This document shows positions 54,356 through 64,000 of a stretch of DNA of 64,000 bases, one piece after another (position 1 is the stretch's first letter; each line of letters begins with the position of its first letter). This DNA is from Patellaria atrata CBS 101060 (lineage: Eukaryota > Ascomycota > Dothideomycetes > Patellariales > Patellariaceae), in assembly GCA_010093705.1 (NCBI GenBank), contig MU006111.1, positions 124,001 through 188,000 on the forward strand, given 5' to 3'. The translations under genes and the position numbers were made by a program. Below the pieces are notes generated by a model that saw only the letters and a list, made by a program, of their open reading frames with translations, did not search any database and was not told the origin of the DNA.

Positions 54356-57256
54356 CTACGACTCCAGCTCTTCCGCGGTCAAGAATAATATCTCCCTGAT
54401 ACTCTTCCTCGCGTTTTTCGGGTCCTTAGCAATGCTCTGCCAGACCTCCCCATGCCTCGGCTCCGTCATCACACACTTCTGGCAAACCTCGTCCTTCTTC
54501 TCCTCCGTCCCATGCTGCACCAGGTACTTCAAATACCACGCCCACGTGTCACCCAGATCGGCATCGGCCACGATGGCTTTCTCGAACCAACTGCTCGCTT
54601 TGTCGAGCTTGCGCTCCGCCCAAAAGATCCGCGCCACCGTGACGAACAGGTACGGATCGTTATCGACCTTCTTGATGGCCTCGATGCTGCGCGGTTTACG
54701 CTGCGTCCTGGCTTCGAGATGCATGATCTTCTCCGACCACAGCAAGCCCGAGTCTGGGACTTCTTGGAGCGCCTGCGCCATGCGGTTGTTCGCCGCGGCG
54801 AGGTCGCCCTTGCGGCGCTCAAGCCTCACACTCTCAGTCCAGAGCTGGCCGTTCTTCGGAACTGCGATCCTCGCACGCTCGAGGATACTCCGCGCCTTGA
54901 CGATATTACCCGTTTTCTCCTCCAGACGCGAGGCAAGCAGCCAGAGTGGGACGGACTTGGGACTCTCGCGCGTGCCCTTGTTGTATGCTTCGCGCGCTTG
55001 AGGGATCTGCGCGGTGGACTCGTATATCTGCCCTTTCATCATCCAGAGTTTGGGCGCTTTGGGGTAAAGTTGGAGACCGTGGTTGACGAGGTCAAGGGCG
55101 ACGTCTGTATTTCCCTGTGTACGCTCGAAAGCGACGCTCTTGATCCAGACACGGTCGGTGCCGGCTTCGTTGCGGGCGGTGGCGAGGAGTTCACGCGCCT
55201 GGCCGATCTGGTCGTTGTCTGCTTCGAGCTTGACAGCCGCGAGCCAGATGTCTTCGTTGTTGGGGTTTTGCTTGAAGGCTTTGCCGAGGACGACACGCGC
55301 ATCATCGATGGTGCCGGACTGCCATTTCTCCTTGGCGAGTTGCATCCAGAGGACATCGCTTTGGGGACAGGCTTCAACCGCTTTCTCTAAAATATTCCAG
55401 AGAGCTTCTTTGTTGCCGTGATTGCGCTCCAAGTCTGCGGCAGCCAACCAGATAGACCGTCTGTTGGGGAAGACGCGAAGAGCGTATGCGTAGATGGCTC
55501 GTGCGGTTTCAAACTTGTTTCGTCCAATACTTGAAGTGGCATCTTTCATCCAGATCTGCTTCCTATCATCATCCTCATCTAGGTCCCAACCCAGAGTCTC
55601 GCGAATGATGGCACCGCAGGTCAGCACTGCGCCTTCTTCTTCGCACTTTTCGGCCTCCGTGATCCAATCTTCTCGCTTTAACATTGCGGACTCTTTAGCT
55701 AGAGCCTTGATACCACGTTCCATAACTTTCGCAACCATAGCTGCATTGCCCATCTGCTCTTGAAGGCGAGCGGCCGCTACCCAGATTTCAAAGCTTGCAG
55801 GTACAGCTTTACGTGCTTTGTTGAGGACAACCTGAGCGTTTTCTGGGGTCTCCAACCTTGCCAAAGCCAGCCAAAGTTCGATCGACAAGGGAACAATTTC
55901 AGTCGCTTTTGCAAGCAGCAGTCTAGCATCCGCGGGATCCTCTTCGAGATTCACTGCCTCCTTCCAAATGGCTACTGATTGTGGTACAGCATCTAGAGCA
56001 TGTCGGAGTACTCGTTTCTTCGCACGCGGGTCCGATTCTAGCTTCATCGCCTCTATCCATAAGGGGACCGAACGGTCATTATTCTTGATAGCATTGGCCG
56101 CTATAATCTTTGCATTATAATTATCGTTCAACCTAATCGCTTCAAGCCATACGTCCTCGCTCTTTGGGCAGTTTCGACATCCGTCAGCTATGACTTTCCG
56201 TGCAGTGACTATCTTTCCAGCGAATTCGTCCAGGCGTGCGCATGCTATCCAAGCTGGACCATGCTTGGGATTGGTCTTGATAACGTTTTCTAAGAGATCT
56301 CTCGCACGTTTGATGTCACCCACAGGTATCTCCCCGGCGATAACTTCTGACTTGGTAAGACTTGTAAGGTAGCCTCGAGGGTCTATGCTCGTTGAAGTGC
56401 CTCCCACAGTCTCTATTCCTGATTTTTGAGCTGCTTGGTCCAGTCTGACTTGTAAGACCTTGTTGTTCGCGGCTCCGATATCTGCAAAATTCGTCATAGT
56501 ACCACTTGCGGCGTCCGAAGTTCCATTTGTTGCGGTTCCATCGGTAGAGATGCTAGTGTCGAACTGCGTAGATGCACTTGCCCCAGCAATTACGCTGTCA
56601 GGGACAGCATAGAACCGCTTCCGTAGATCCTGCTTTTGCCGTTTATTCTTGCCCGTAAGATCACCTACGTCTGGTATCGCCGCCCATTCTTCATCCGTGA
56701 CCGTTCCAAGCTCTCGTTTCAGATCGGCGAATTGCTGTTGGATTTTGGGGTTGTTTCGTTCGTATTCTTCGCGTTCTAGTTTTTCTCGTTCTTCCCTAAA
56801 CGGATCGAAAGGTCTCAGGTTCGTGATCTGTTTATACGGAACAAATAATGTTGATGAACATTGTGTACGTACGGGAGGGGAGATGAAAGGGTTTACTAAC
56901 CTTCTGCGCTTACGCCGTCTATCCATTTTCTCGTCTACCTCATGGTAGATCTCGTCTGCCTCGTCATCCTCCTTGTCGAATGTGCCACCGGAGAAGAGAC
57001 CGGCATCGTCAGGATCCTGAAATCGTTCGTCATCATCATCGTCGTCCTTTTTCTCCGGCGCGCCGTATGCTGTGGGGTTTGGTGCGCCTAACTGTGCTGC
57101 TCTTTTGGCGAGGGCCTCCTTGATCTGTTCTTCACTTGGACCTTCTCTAGCAGGACCAAGGTCGGATCTGGTGGTAAATCCAGTAGCTCCACGACCGAGA
57201 CCTGCGACGTAGTTTTCGGGTGCCGGTTGATTAAGGAAATCTTTTCGTCCCGTCAT
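54356..57256 (-). CDS. PRP6: Pre-mRNA splicing factor Prp1/Prp6 (U4/U6.U5 tri-snRNP)
   Basis: Tri-snRNP bridging protein (S. cerevisiae Prp6, S. pombe Prp1, human PRPF6). Exons 56901-57256 and 54356-56795 give 931 aa. The PRP1 N-terminal domain is clear: FLNQPAPENYVAGLGRGATG and FTTRSDLGPAR, then DDERFQDPDDAGLFSGG. The intron (56796-56900) restores MDRRRKRRREEREKLEREEY, the conserved basic-acidic linker; reading through would insert 35 residues foreign to the family. PKIQQQFADLKRELGTVTDE and GKNKRQKQDLRKRFYAVPDS follow. From about residue 260 the rest is a superhelix of HAT/TPR-like repeats, each with a W-x-x-x-A pattern (GPAWIACARLDEFAGK, SIWLAAADLERNHGNKEALW, AWYLKYLVQHGTEEKKDEV). Length is normal. 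Confidence 0.94.
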   Translation of the reverse strand: MTGRKDFLNQPAPENYVAGLGRGATGFTTRSDLGPAREGPSEEQIKEALAKRAAQLGAPNPTAYGAPEKKDDDDDDERFQDPDDAGLFSGGTFDKEDDEADEIYHEVDEKMDRRRKRRRLVNPFISPPVRTQCSSTLFVPYKQITNLRPFDPFREEREKLEREEYERNNPKIQQQFADLKRELGTVTDEEWAAIPDVGDLTGKNKRQKQDLRKRFYAVPDSVIAGASASTQFDTSISTDGTATNGTSDAASGTMTNFADIGAANNKVLQVRLDQAAQKSGIETVGGTSTSIDPRGYLTSLTKSEVIAGEIPVGDIKRARDLLENVIKTNPKHGPAWIACARLDEFAGKIVTARKVIADGCRNCPKSEDVWLEAIRLNDNYNAKIIAANAIKNNDRSVPLWIEAMKLESDPRAKKRVLRHALDAVPQSVAIWKEAVNLEEDPADARLLLAKATEIVPLSIELWLALARLETPENAQVVLNKARKAVPASFEIWVAAARLQEQMGNAAMVAKVMERGIKALAKESAMLKREDWITEAEKCEEEGAVLTCGAIIRETLGWDLDEDDDRKQIWMKDATSSIGRNKFETARAIYAYALRVFPNRRSIWLAAADLERNHGNKEALWNILEKAVEACPQSDVLWMQLAKEKWQSGTIDDARVVLGKAFKQNPNNEDIWLAAVKLEADNDQIGQARELLATARNEAGTDRVWIKSVAFERTQGNTDVALDLVNHGLQLYPKAPKLWMMKGQIYESTAQIPQAREAYNKGTRESPKSVPLWLLASRLEEKTGNIVKARSILERARIAVPKNGQLWTESVRLERRKGDLAAANNRMAQALQEVPDSGLLWSEKIMHLEARTQRKPRSIEAIKKVDNDPYLFVTVARIFWAERKLDKASSWFEKAIVADADLGDTWAWYLKYLVQHGTEEKKDEVCQKCVMTEPRHGEVWQSIAKDPKNARKSIREILFLTAEELES

Positions 57257-58855
57257 ATTGTATCAATCAAAATGAGTGGGAAAACTGAAGGGAACAAGCT
57301 TAGGGAAGTGATGGTTTTTTTTTAGAGAAGCACGGCAAGGCATCAACTTAATGAACGGTGGGAATCTCAAAGTGAAGTGATGCCAAGATTGCACTCTTGG
57401 CTGGTTTGGAACACCCTAAAACCGAAAGGGTCAGGCACGGGCTAGGACTAATCAGGCATCACCATCTACTGTAGTTTGGGTCAGCTCCAGCAGGAACGGT
57501 TTTCAATATTGACTGCGTTCACTTGGATGAATTTATAGATGTTTCCATAGGCTCTCTACTCATCTCTAATCATCGCTTGTCTGATTCTACTTGTTCAGTC
57601 ACATTTTTCAATGATGACATTGGTGTATTATGCGTTCTGTCATTGTATAAGGATACCACTCTATTGATAGGAATGAGTCTCTCCATTTCTTCATGCTCAA
57701 CGCTCGTAGTTCTAGTCCACAAGTTCCCACAAAACAGAACCTCAAGGCTAAAAACAAACGGCCAGCCGTTTACAGCAATGGATTCAAAACATAGAAACCT
57801 TTTTAGGGTGTTTTGACATCCGGAAAACCAACAGACGGAAGATCGCTGGTGGACAAAAGCACGAATCTCCTGTGTGCCAGAGCTTTTCCCTAAAAAGGGT
57901 CAATATCTGATCCATATCTCAATAATCTCATGCTCTGTAAGACGATGACTCGTTCTCCACGTGTAAGCCCTGCGGCTACTTTTCCTTACTCGGCCCTGAA
58001 AACGATAATTGATTAATGTAAACATCCATCCGAACTCCCACTTCTCCCTACCATCGAGTCTCTGTTCTCCAAGGTAGCAATTGAAGGCATACCTTACTCT
58101 ACACGGAGTACAGGAAAGTGTTTTCAGTGAATTCGATCTTTAAACTTACCGTGATCCCTCGTGCACGCCATGGGCCAACCTAAGGCCCGTTTTCCCAAAT
58201 CCTCCCCAGCAGCCCAGCGCATGAAACCTGGAACTTCCCCTAAGCGAAGCCCTGATCATGGTCTTCAGCCCATGCCGTAAGCAGACAAGCTTCAGCTTCT
58301 AGAAAACCCCAGCTCTGCCCCTGTTGACCATACAACCAGACCCATCCATTACCTTAATCAAACCCATTCTCTCCGTCCTCGGTCCCGTCGACTCTTCTTC
58401 CCAATTCTCCTTCCCCCGCAATTCGATCGATATCCTCCATCGTCTTGTCAGCGTCGTTCACTTTGAAGAAGTGTCCTGGCATTGATCGAGTGCCGATACC
58501 TTAAGGCACTTGTCGAACTTCCTAAAGCGGAAACGAGAACGCATGCACGCCGGATCCGCATCCTTCGCCAAACCCAACCTCCAACGCCGCAATTAATATA
58601 CGGGTACGCTGCTTTCGAAAAACCCTAGCTCAAAGCACCGCACCGAGGAGGGTCGACGGGAGGACATACCTGACCCAAGCAACATCAAATCAAGAAGTCC
58701 GAACAACCTCAACCCACTCCACCTCACCTCACCTCACCCATCAACCGGAAACACACAGTCTGCACAAAAAACGCTCTACTCACCAACGTCCAAACACCTC
58801 GACCTCCGTCCTACCCACCTCCTCGGAACACAAAACATCGAGTCGAACGGCAAAA
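57257..58855. promoter_or_regulatory. 1.6-kb divergent intergenic region
   Basis: Between PRP6 (-) and the 68-aa gene (+). The left half is AT-rich with no supported gene. The right half (58300-58855) is C-rich with a CTCAC pentamer repeat near 58720-58739 and AAACCCTA at 58620-58627; it looks like a promoter and long 5' leader. Confidence 0.5.
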
Positions 58856-59133
58856 ATGGGTTTTTTCGAAAAACTGCAAGCGAGTAAGTCCACCTGTGTG
58901 CGCTCAATCAGCTCGATTACCCAACAGGTGGAATGGAATTTTGACCTTGAGTAGAACTCGAACTCTACCGTCTCGAACAGCGCTATACCAAACGCTCCAA
59001 ACGCACCACCTTCATCAGCGATGCTGTCTACGTTGACGGCGAGTACGTCTACAACTCGCCTACCTCGACGCCAAAGTCACCGTCTGCGCAAAGTGCGTCT
59101 AGTGCAGGAATGAGGTGGGGTCGTGGGCGATGA
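58856..59133 (+). CDS. Small 68-aa protein of unknown function, two exons
   Basis: Exons 58856-58883 (28 nt) and 58955-59133 encode 68 aa; it is too short for ordinary open-frame searches. The chain starts MGFFEKLQAKLELYRLEQRY, continues TKRSKRTTFISDAVYVDGEY with a VYNSP segment, then a Ser/Ala/Pro tail ending RWGRGR. Donor GTAAGT and acceptor GAGTAG give a clean A|AA codon. The N-terminal amphipathic, basic helix followed by a short strand-like segment VDGEYVY looks like real protein, and I believe similar short proteins exist in other ascomycetes, but I cannot name the family. MGFF could be N-myristoylation-like, though position 6 is Lys rather than Ser/Thr. The 5' leader is long and C-rich. 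Confidence 0.78.
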
Positions 59134-59969
59134 GTGATAGGATTGGAATTGGAATGGGAAACTGTGAGGAGCTTAGGGGGAGACGGTGAAGGAAATTGTG
59201 GGGAGATCGTGGGGAGGGGAAAGTGCGAGAGAGTAAAGGACTAAGTGAAACCCTAGTAGTTCCCAATGTTTCTGGAGCATGTGATTGAGCTTGATCTTGA
59301 TCTTTAACCCTTCAATTGACGGGACTGAAGGTCCTAGGCAGGGAAGTTCTTCTAACAAAGTACATATCATCTTTTGCGGGTTTTATTGTTTGTGCGTATA
59401 CTGTATGTTTGACGATGATTCAACTGTTCATATTATTTGCATCTTGCATTGTTTACTGTCTACTTCTTTGTCTATTCCCCGACCCTGCTCGCTATGTCTT
59501 GCGACTAATGCCAGCGAGTGGGTGGAGAGACAAATGTCCATATCCTGTGCGTAAACATCAATGAGGACATGACTTTTACCATTCTCAATTCCGCCAACCA
59601 ACGATCCCTTCGTGTCGATCTTCCGCTATCATGGTATGATATACTGATTGTGCACTTGCGGGGCCATTGGAATACATATGCTGGATGTTTCGACTCTGGA
59701 AAAGGAGGTTTACGATACAGAAGGACCTGGAGAGCCGGAAGCTGTCTACTCTGAGTCCGTGAGGAGGGGTTTACTGTACAGAAGTTCCAGGGAGAAGGAA
59801 GCGGTATGATCTGATCTCGGGGGGACGGGAGTTATTGTACAGAACCATGTCTGGTAAAACGTTTCGTCCGTCAGCCATCTCAGGCTTTTTTCCGAGATTT
59901 AGCATACGGCCTCTTAATATTAATCTTTGTATGCTTATGGAGCATACTCAACGTAGAGAGGGCTTTGAC
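59134..59969. other. Convergent intergenic region with imperfect 60-bp tandem repeat
   Basis: 3' flanks of two converging genes. Frames at 59285-59754 lack features. The repeat near 59704-59850 is listed separately. Confidence 0.5.
59704..59850. repeat. Imperfect tandem repeat, period about 60 bp, 2.5 copies
   Basis: Units begin at about 59704, 59763 and 59823. Each opens with a GGAGG/GGACG purine start, then TTTAC or TTATT and a (T/A)TACAGAA core, followed in units 1 and 2 by GGA-rich sequence with GGAAGC. Copies diverge noticeably, so the array is old or weakly constrained. Confidence 0.6.
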
Positions 59970-61770
59970 TCATCTCTGAATAGCACCAGTTTCTGGTGCG
60001 TTTAGAAGGCCAGCCGAGGCCTCTCTCTCCAAGCTCAACTTCATATCTAACCAGGAATAGAAGTTGGGGGATCGACAAAACTGCTCGTAGAATGAATCAC
60101 GAGCTTTGTATTTCTGAATTGGATCGCCCCTGAACTTGAGTGAGGTTCCGTATTTCGATAAGCTCTGGATGAAGGCAGCTTCGGAGAAGTTGGCATACTG
60201 TGGATGTCTTCCAGGGGCTGCGGTATCCCTCGTTGTCTGAGAGGCGAGGAACCTATTGAGGGGAGCGAGGAATTGGGCCGCCAATTCCGAGAAATGGCGG
60301 CGAACAAGGGGGCCTATTTCATCCGTGGCCGACGGACCCTTCTTCAGCATCTGGTCGAGGGTTTTGGTGAAGCTGTGGTCACTCTTGAGATACCTCGTTG
60401 GGGCAGACTGAGACTCCCCGCTTCCAGGGGAGAAGTTTGCCTTTGCACGGGCTGAGAGGGAGTGGTGCCGTTTGATGGGCACTTTGTCGTCCGTCTCGTC
60501 AAGATATACCACGTAAGGCGTGGTGCTTTCACCGTTCTCCGCAGTGCTAGAAATGCGTTTCTGCAGGAAGGGATTCGTACTACCTACAAGAAAATGTCGT
60601 GGCGTACTTCCTTCGATACCGTTTAATCCGAATTCCGACTGCATTGTGAGATATGGCTAGGCGAAATACGATTAGTATACGTCCAGGTCAGAATCAATAG
60701 CAGGATATACACTTACTCTACAATCGCCGGCATATGGGATTGGCCTAATTAGATCTACCATGGCACTTACAAAGTCACTGCAAACCTGAGGGCTCTTCGC
60801 AAGAACCAGGACATTTTCGCATAGGATCACTTTCTCGAAGATGACGTACAGTTCAGAGAGGTACGGCAGCGATCTAGCAAGTGTGTTCCAGGAGGATACA
60901 GGTTGGTATGCGCAGATTGGGATTGGTCTCCCGGAGAGCTCATATGCAGATGTTAGAGTCGACAAACCTTGCAGGGGGAAGGCGACATGCGGAGCACTGT
61001 GAGTACGTTAGTGTATGTTACCTTGGTTAGCAAAGGTGCTCTACTTACATGTCAATTGTCCTCACCGTTCCAAGAAAAGGTAGGTCATGACGTCCAATTG
61101 ATGGTGGAGGCCAAGCCGCTATTTGATTATATGCAGCTTCAAGAGGTACTGGGTCATTATTGATCACGCCCGAAGATGCCATCTGGTGTAGGATCTGGGT
61201 GAAGAATGCTGGGAAATTTTGGTTCGAGAGTAGTACTAGACTGCGTTGATTGAAACTGCGCTTCATCGTACCATCGAACTGCTGACGAAAGATACATGTT
61301 CCGTAAAACTTGCTTCCGCTTCCGTAAGGGGGACATGGAGAATTGAGTATGATTTCCGGGGAGTTGTTGCGTATGGTAAAATGAAATGCAATGTCTTCTG
61401 TAGGCTCGCTATCCTGCCTCTCTGGAAAGCTGTGGAAGCTGATAGCTTGCAGATCGGAGGTCGAGAAGTGCGTCTCCGGTGGATAGACGAGTTCAACTTC
61501 AGGTCCAACATCTACATTGAAATTACAGACTATGAATGCAACAGCCCAGTTTCCGAACTGTGAGCGGCGGGAAGGTGTTGGCTTTGATTCTTTTGAGTCT
61601 TTGGACTCTTTAGAACTGGAGAGGCTACGATCGCGGGTGAGAATGTTTTTGAGCTTCTCCATCTTTCGTGTAGATGCAGATTTGCGAATAGTAGAGCGCG
61701 TTGTAGAAACTAAGGCAGGGGTCAAGGCTGTTGTTGTGGCTTTGGTTATGATGTCAAAGCTGTCAGACAT
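59970..61770 (-). CDS. DENN-domain protein of the DENND6/FAM116 type
   Basis: DENN proteins are guanine-nucleotide exchange factors for Rab GTPases; animal DENND6A acts on Rab14 in endosome recycling. Exons 61049-61770, 60717-60996 and 59970-60656 give 562 aa. Residues 1-70 are Ser/Lys/Thr-rich. The uDENN start, FGNWAVAFIVCNFNVDVGPE and VELVYPP (about 72-98), is diagnostic. GSGSKFYGTCIFRQQFDGTM, RSLVLLSNQNFPAFFTQILH and the AAWPPPSIGRHDLPFLG block follow. The cDENN region spans exon 2 (SWNTLARSLPYLSELYVIFE, KVILCENVLVLAKSPQVCSD) and the junction gives GDCRPYLTMQSEFG. The C-terminal HFLVGSTNPFLQKRI is typical of the dDENN part. Length is normal. It is divergent from VAC14. Confidence 0.9.
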
Positions 61771-62313
61771 GCCGATAAAGTGAAGGATATAAGGTAAGGT
61801 GATAGAATTGAGAACAGAAGATTCAAAAGTCGAAGAGTGGAATAAATTCCTGTAGGTAAATGGAAGTCCGACGTTGACTGTGTTCTGCGAAATGTATTCC
61901 GTAAGGTAAAGTTCGAATTATTGAACTTTATACATGACGGACGCTTATTACCGTGGGTTGCAGCTGCACTTAAGAAAAAAGGTCAAAGCTCCTAAAAAGT
62001 GACGATGTCCCCACATGTAAGTTACTGTAAGGTATTATCGTTTTACCCGACGCGTTTCGATCAAATGTTTTGATAAACATCCAAAAACATGAATATCACC
62101 TCACCCTAAGATCGAAACAGACACTGATAGCTAGGGTTTAAAGCATCGAAGCATCGAAGCATCGAAGTCTCGTGCCACTCTACGCAATCGGACTCCTCTC
62201 GTCCACTTTAGTCTGCCTGCCCCTCCCGTCAATCCTCAAGCTCCTGTCTTGTCTGTGCTCCTACCTACTCAGGACACATCGGTTATCATACTCTCATATA
62301 GTTTACAACCACT
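61771..62313. promoter_or_regulatory. Divergent promoter region, DENND6-like / VAC14
   Basis: 543 bp between divergent starts. Recognisable short motifs: TTACCCG at 62043-62049 (Reb1-type core), ACGCGT at 62050-62055 (MCB-type), TAGGGTTT at 62132-62139 (AAACCCTA on the other strand) and three direct copies of GCATCGAA at 62143-62166. Binding is inferred only. Confidence 0.45.
62143..62166. repeat. Three direct copies of GCATCGAA
   Basis: Perfect 8-bp unit repeated three times in the leader/promoter of VAC14. Confidence 0.85.
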
Positions 62314-64000
62314 ATGGATCCTAATATTCACAAAGCCCTAACCGACAAGATATATGACCGCAGAAAAGCTGGCGCGCTTGAGTGCGTGTCTTGACCTGTG
62401 ACCCGCCTTCATTCCTACTCCGCACTAACATATTCAAATAGTTTAGAGAACCTTATTCGAGATTGTCTAGCAGCGAACGACCATGATAGAATAGCAAAGA
62501 TAGTTCACCAGCTCTGCCATGACTATGCCTATGCTGTACATCAACCACACGCCCGAAATGGGGGTCTTATTGGTCTTGCTGCGGCATCGATTGCTTTAGG
62601 AGGACTGGTATCATATACACTCAATAGCTGAATATTGCATTTTGAAACTAATCATATCTGTAGGAAGTTGCCCGATACCTCAAAGAAATAGTACCTCCTG
62701 TCCTCGCCTGCTTCACAGATCAAGATGCTCGAGTCCGATATTACGCATGTGAAAGTATGTATAACATTGCAAAAGTAGCTAAAGGGGAGATATTATTATA
62801 CTTCAATGAGGTCTTCGACGCTCTTTGTAAAGTAAGAAACGATGTAGGGGAGGAGTTGATCGTACAATCATCACTGACGAGCTCCCAGCTTGCGGCCGAT
62901 TCAGAACTCTCAGTGAAGAACGGCGCGGAGCTACTAGATCGCCTTGTGAAAGACATCGTATCGGAATCAGCAGCGTCATACGTCTCAATACTGGAAGAGA
63001 AAGAAGGGGAGGCTTCCGACGAGGCTATCAAACCAGAAGAGAGTCCTGAGGGCGAGGACGATAATCGTACAAAATCATTCTCGCTCGCACGATTTATACC
63101 ACTGCTACAGGAGCGGATCATGGTCATTAACCCCTATACCAGGACATTCTTGGTCTCTTGGATAAACCTACTTGATTCGATCCCCGAACTGGAGCTTGTT
63201 GCATACCTACCCGCTTTCTTAGGAGGCCTCTTTAGATTCCTAAGCGATCCCAACCAAGATGTGCATACCGCAACCGCCACCTGTCTCGACCGTTTTCTTT
63301 CCGAGATCAAAAAAATAGCTAGGATAAAGCGAGGGATCGCAGAAAGTCGGAAAAGTGCGGAGGGTGTGAAACGATCTAGTTCCGGCACTGGGAGCGGCAG
63401 TCCGAGCTTAGAGAGTGACAATGGTAGTACAGGGGTCGATCCAGGTGATAAAACTGAGGCGGAAGGGGAGGGAGGCACTAGCGATGATAGTGGATCCGAC
63501 ACTGGAAACGATGAGAAGACGGTCAGCGGTGAGGAAGAGTGGGTGCCGGGTCAAGACGTGCAAATTGACCATGCTGCAATCCTTGATATACTTGTCACAT
63601 TTTTATGTGATTCGTCCGGTTAGTTCTGATCTGGATTTGGATTCGATGGTATTAACATTGAATAGTAGAGGAAGTGCAGCTCACCACGCTTCGCTGGATC
63701 GACACTTTCTTTGAGATATGCCCAGAAGATATCCTGCAATTCGCCCCTCGTCTCCTGTCCCAAGTTCTCCCTGCAGTGTCAAGCGATGTGGATCTAGTGC
63801 GAGTGGCCGCAAATCGAGTGAACACCTCGCTCATGGAATATATCATGACCTTGTCCGATGAAGATGGAAAGACTCAGAGTGCTTCTCACTCCCAAGTACA
63901 AAACCTGGCAACTACAAGTGGTGACCGTAGGGAATCGGCCATTTCACTCAGTAGATCTTCGAAACCAGAAAATAAAACTCCAGAGGTCAAACCAAGGACG
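62314..64000 (+). CDS. VAC14: Vac14, scaffold of the PIKfyve/Fab1 complex, 3' end outside window
   Basis: HEAT-repeat scaffold that holds Fab1 kinase and Fig4 phosphatase for PtdIns(3,5)P2 synthesis at the vacuole. Exons seen: 62314-62381, 62442-62607, 62664-63618 and 63666 to the edge; all phases match. The N-terminus MDPNIHKALTDKIYDRRKAG leads to DLENLIRDCLAANDHDRIAK, QPHARNGGLIGLAAASIALG, and across the second intron EVARYLKEIVPPVLACFTDQ then DARVRYYACESMYNIAKVAK, diagnostic for Vac14. INPYTRTFLVSWINLLDSIP and ELVAYLPAFLGGLFRFLSDP follow. A Ser/Gly/acid-rich insertion of about 90 residues precedes VQIDHAAILDILVTFLCDSS. Exon 4 resumes EEVQLTTLRWIDTFFEICPE. The chain is open at the right edge. 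Confidence 0.95.

Noticed and set aside
57523-57816. 97-codon plus-strand frame
   Set aside because: No recognisable features; lies in an AT-rich promoter region.
1-64000. Search for transposons, virus-like elements, tRNAs and rRNAs
   Set aside because: No transposase, reverse transcriptase, integrase or terminal repeats were recognised, and no cloverleaf with intact A and B boxes was noticed; a tRNAscan-SE or RepeatMasker run would settle it.

Overview
The window is nuclear DNA of a filamentous ascomycete (Pezizomycotina). The evidence is short introns (about 45-135 bp, one near 340 bp) with GTANGT-type donors and CTAAC/CTGAC-like branch sites, compact mixed-strand gene order, and fungal-specific families (Hfi1, Mnr2-type CorA, BRE4-like transporter, delta-8 sphingolipid desaturase with a cytochrome b5 domain). 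I cannot fix the class. I see no rRNA or tRNA gene and no transposon, virus-like element, CRISPR array or replication origin.

Layout. Left edge: 3'-truncated VPS74 (-). Then a head-to-head pair of complex I genes (mitochondrial acyl carrier protein and the 23-kDa TYKY/NDUFS8 subunit), a SURF6/Rrp14 nucleolar protein (-), an unrecognised 624-aa protein (+) and an unrecognised intronless 332-aa protein (+). 9.7-17.5 kb: delta-8 sphingolipid desaturase (-), phosphoglucomutase/phosphoribomutase (+), Mnr2/CorA Mg2+ transporter (+). 17.5-22.8 kb is gene-poor and carries a GMC oxidoreductase (-) and a small GFA/CENP-V zinc protein (+). 22.8-28.1 kb: Prp2-type DEAH helicase (+) and an unrecognised 465-aa protein (-). 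28.1-32.5 kb holds no supported gene and includes microsatellites. 32.5-41.3 kb: RED/IK spliceosomal protein (+), proteasome beta-5 (-), a UIM-repeat protein (-), a Reb1/TTF-I-like Myb factor (-). 42.2-47 kb: SPT3 (-), DPH5 (+), HFI1/ADA1 (-). 47.5-54 kb: BRE4/ArAE_2-like membrane protein (-), a single-pass membrane protein (-), a CYSTM tail protein (+). 54.3-64 kb: Prp1/Prp6 splicing factor (-), a two-exon 68-aa protein (+), a DENND6-type DENN protein (-) and VAC14 (+), which runs off the right edge.

Most genes are housekeeping. Functional neighbours stand out: two complex I genes share one promoter region; two SAGA subunits (Spt3 and Hfi1) flank DPH5; two endolysosomal trafficking genes (DENND6-like and VAC14) are divergent; three spliceosomal factors (Prp2, RED, Prp1) lie within 35 kb. 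Exon models were built by hand from splice signals and reading-frame logic, so terminal exons and start codons are the least certain parts. I found no convincing undescribed multi-gene system. The most interesting points are the divergent complex I pair, the SAGA neighbourhood, two stop-free introns whose lengths are multiples of three, a GC-AG intron, and several unrecognised genes.
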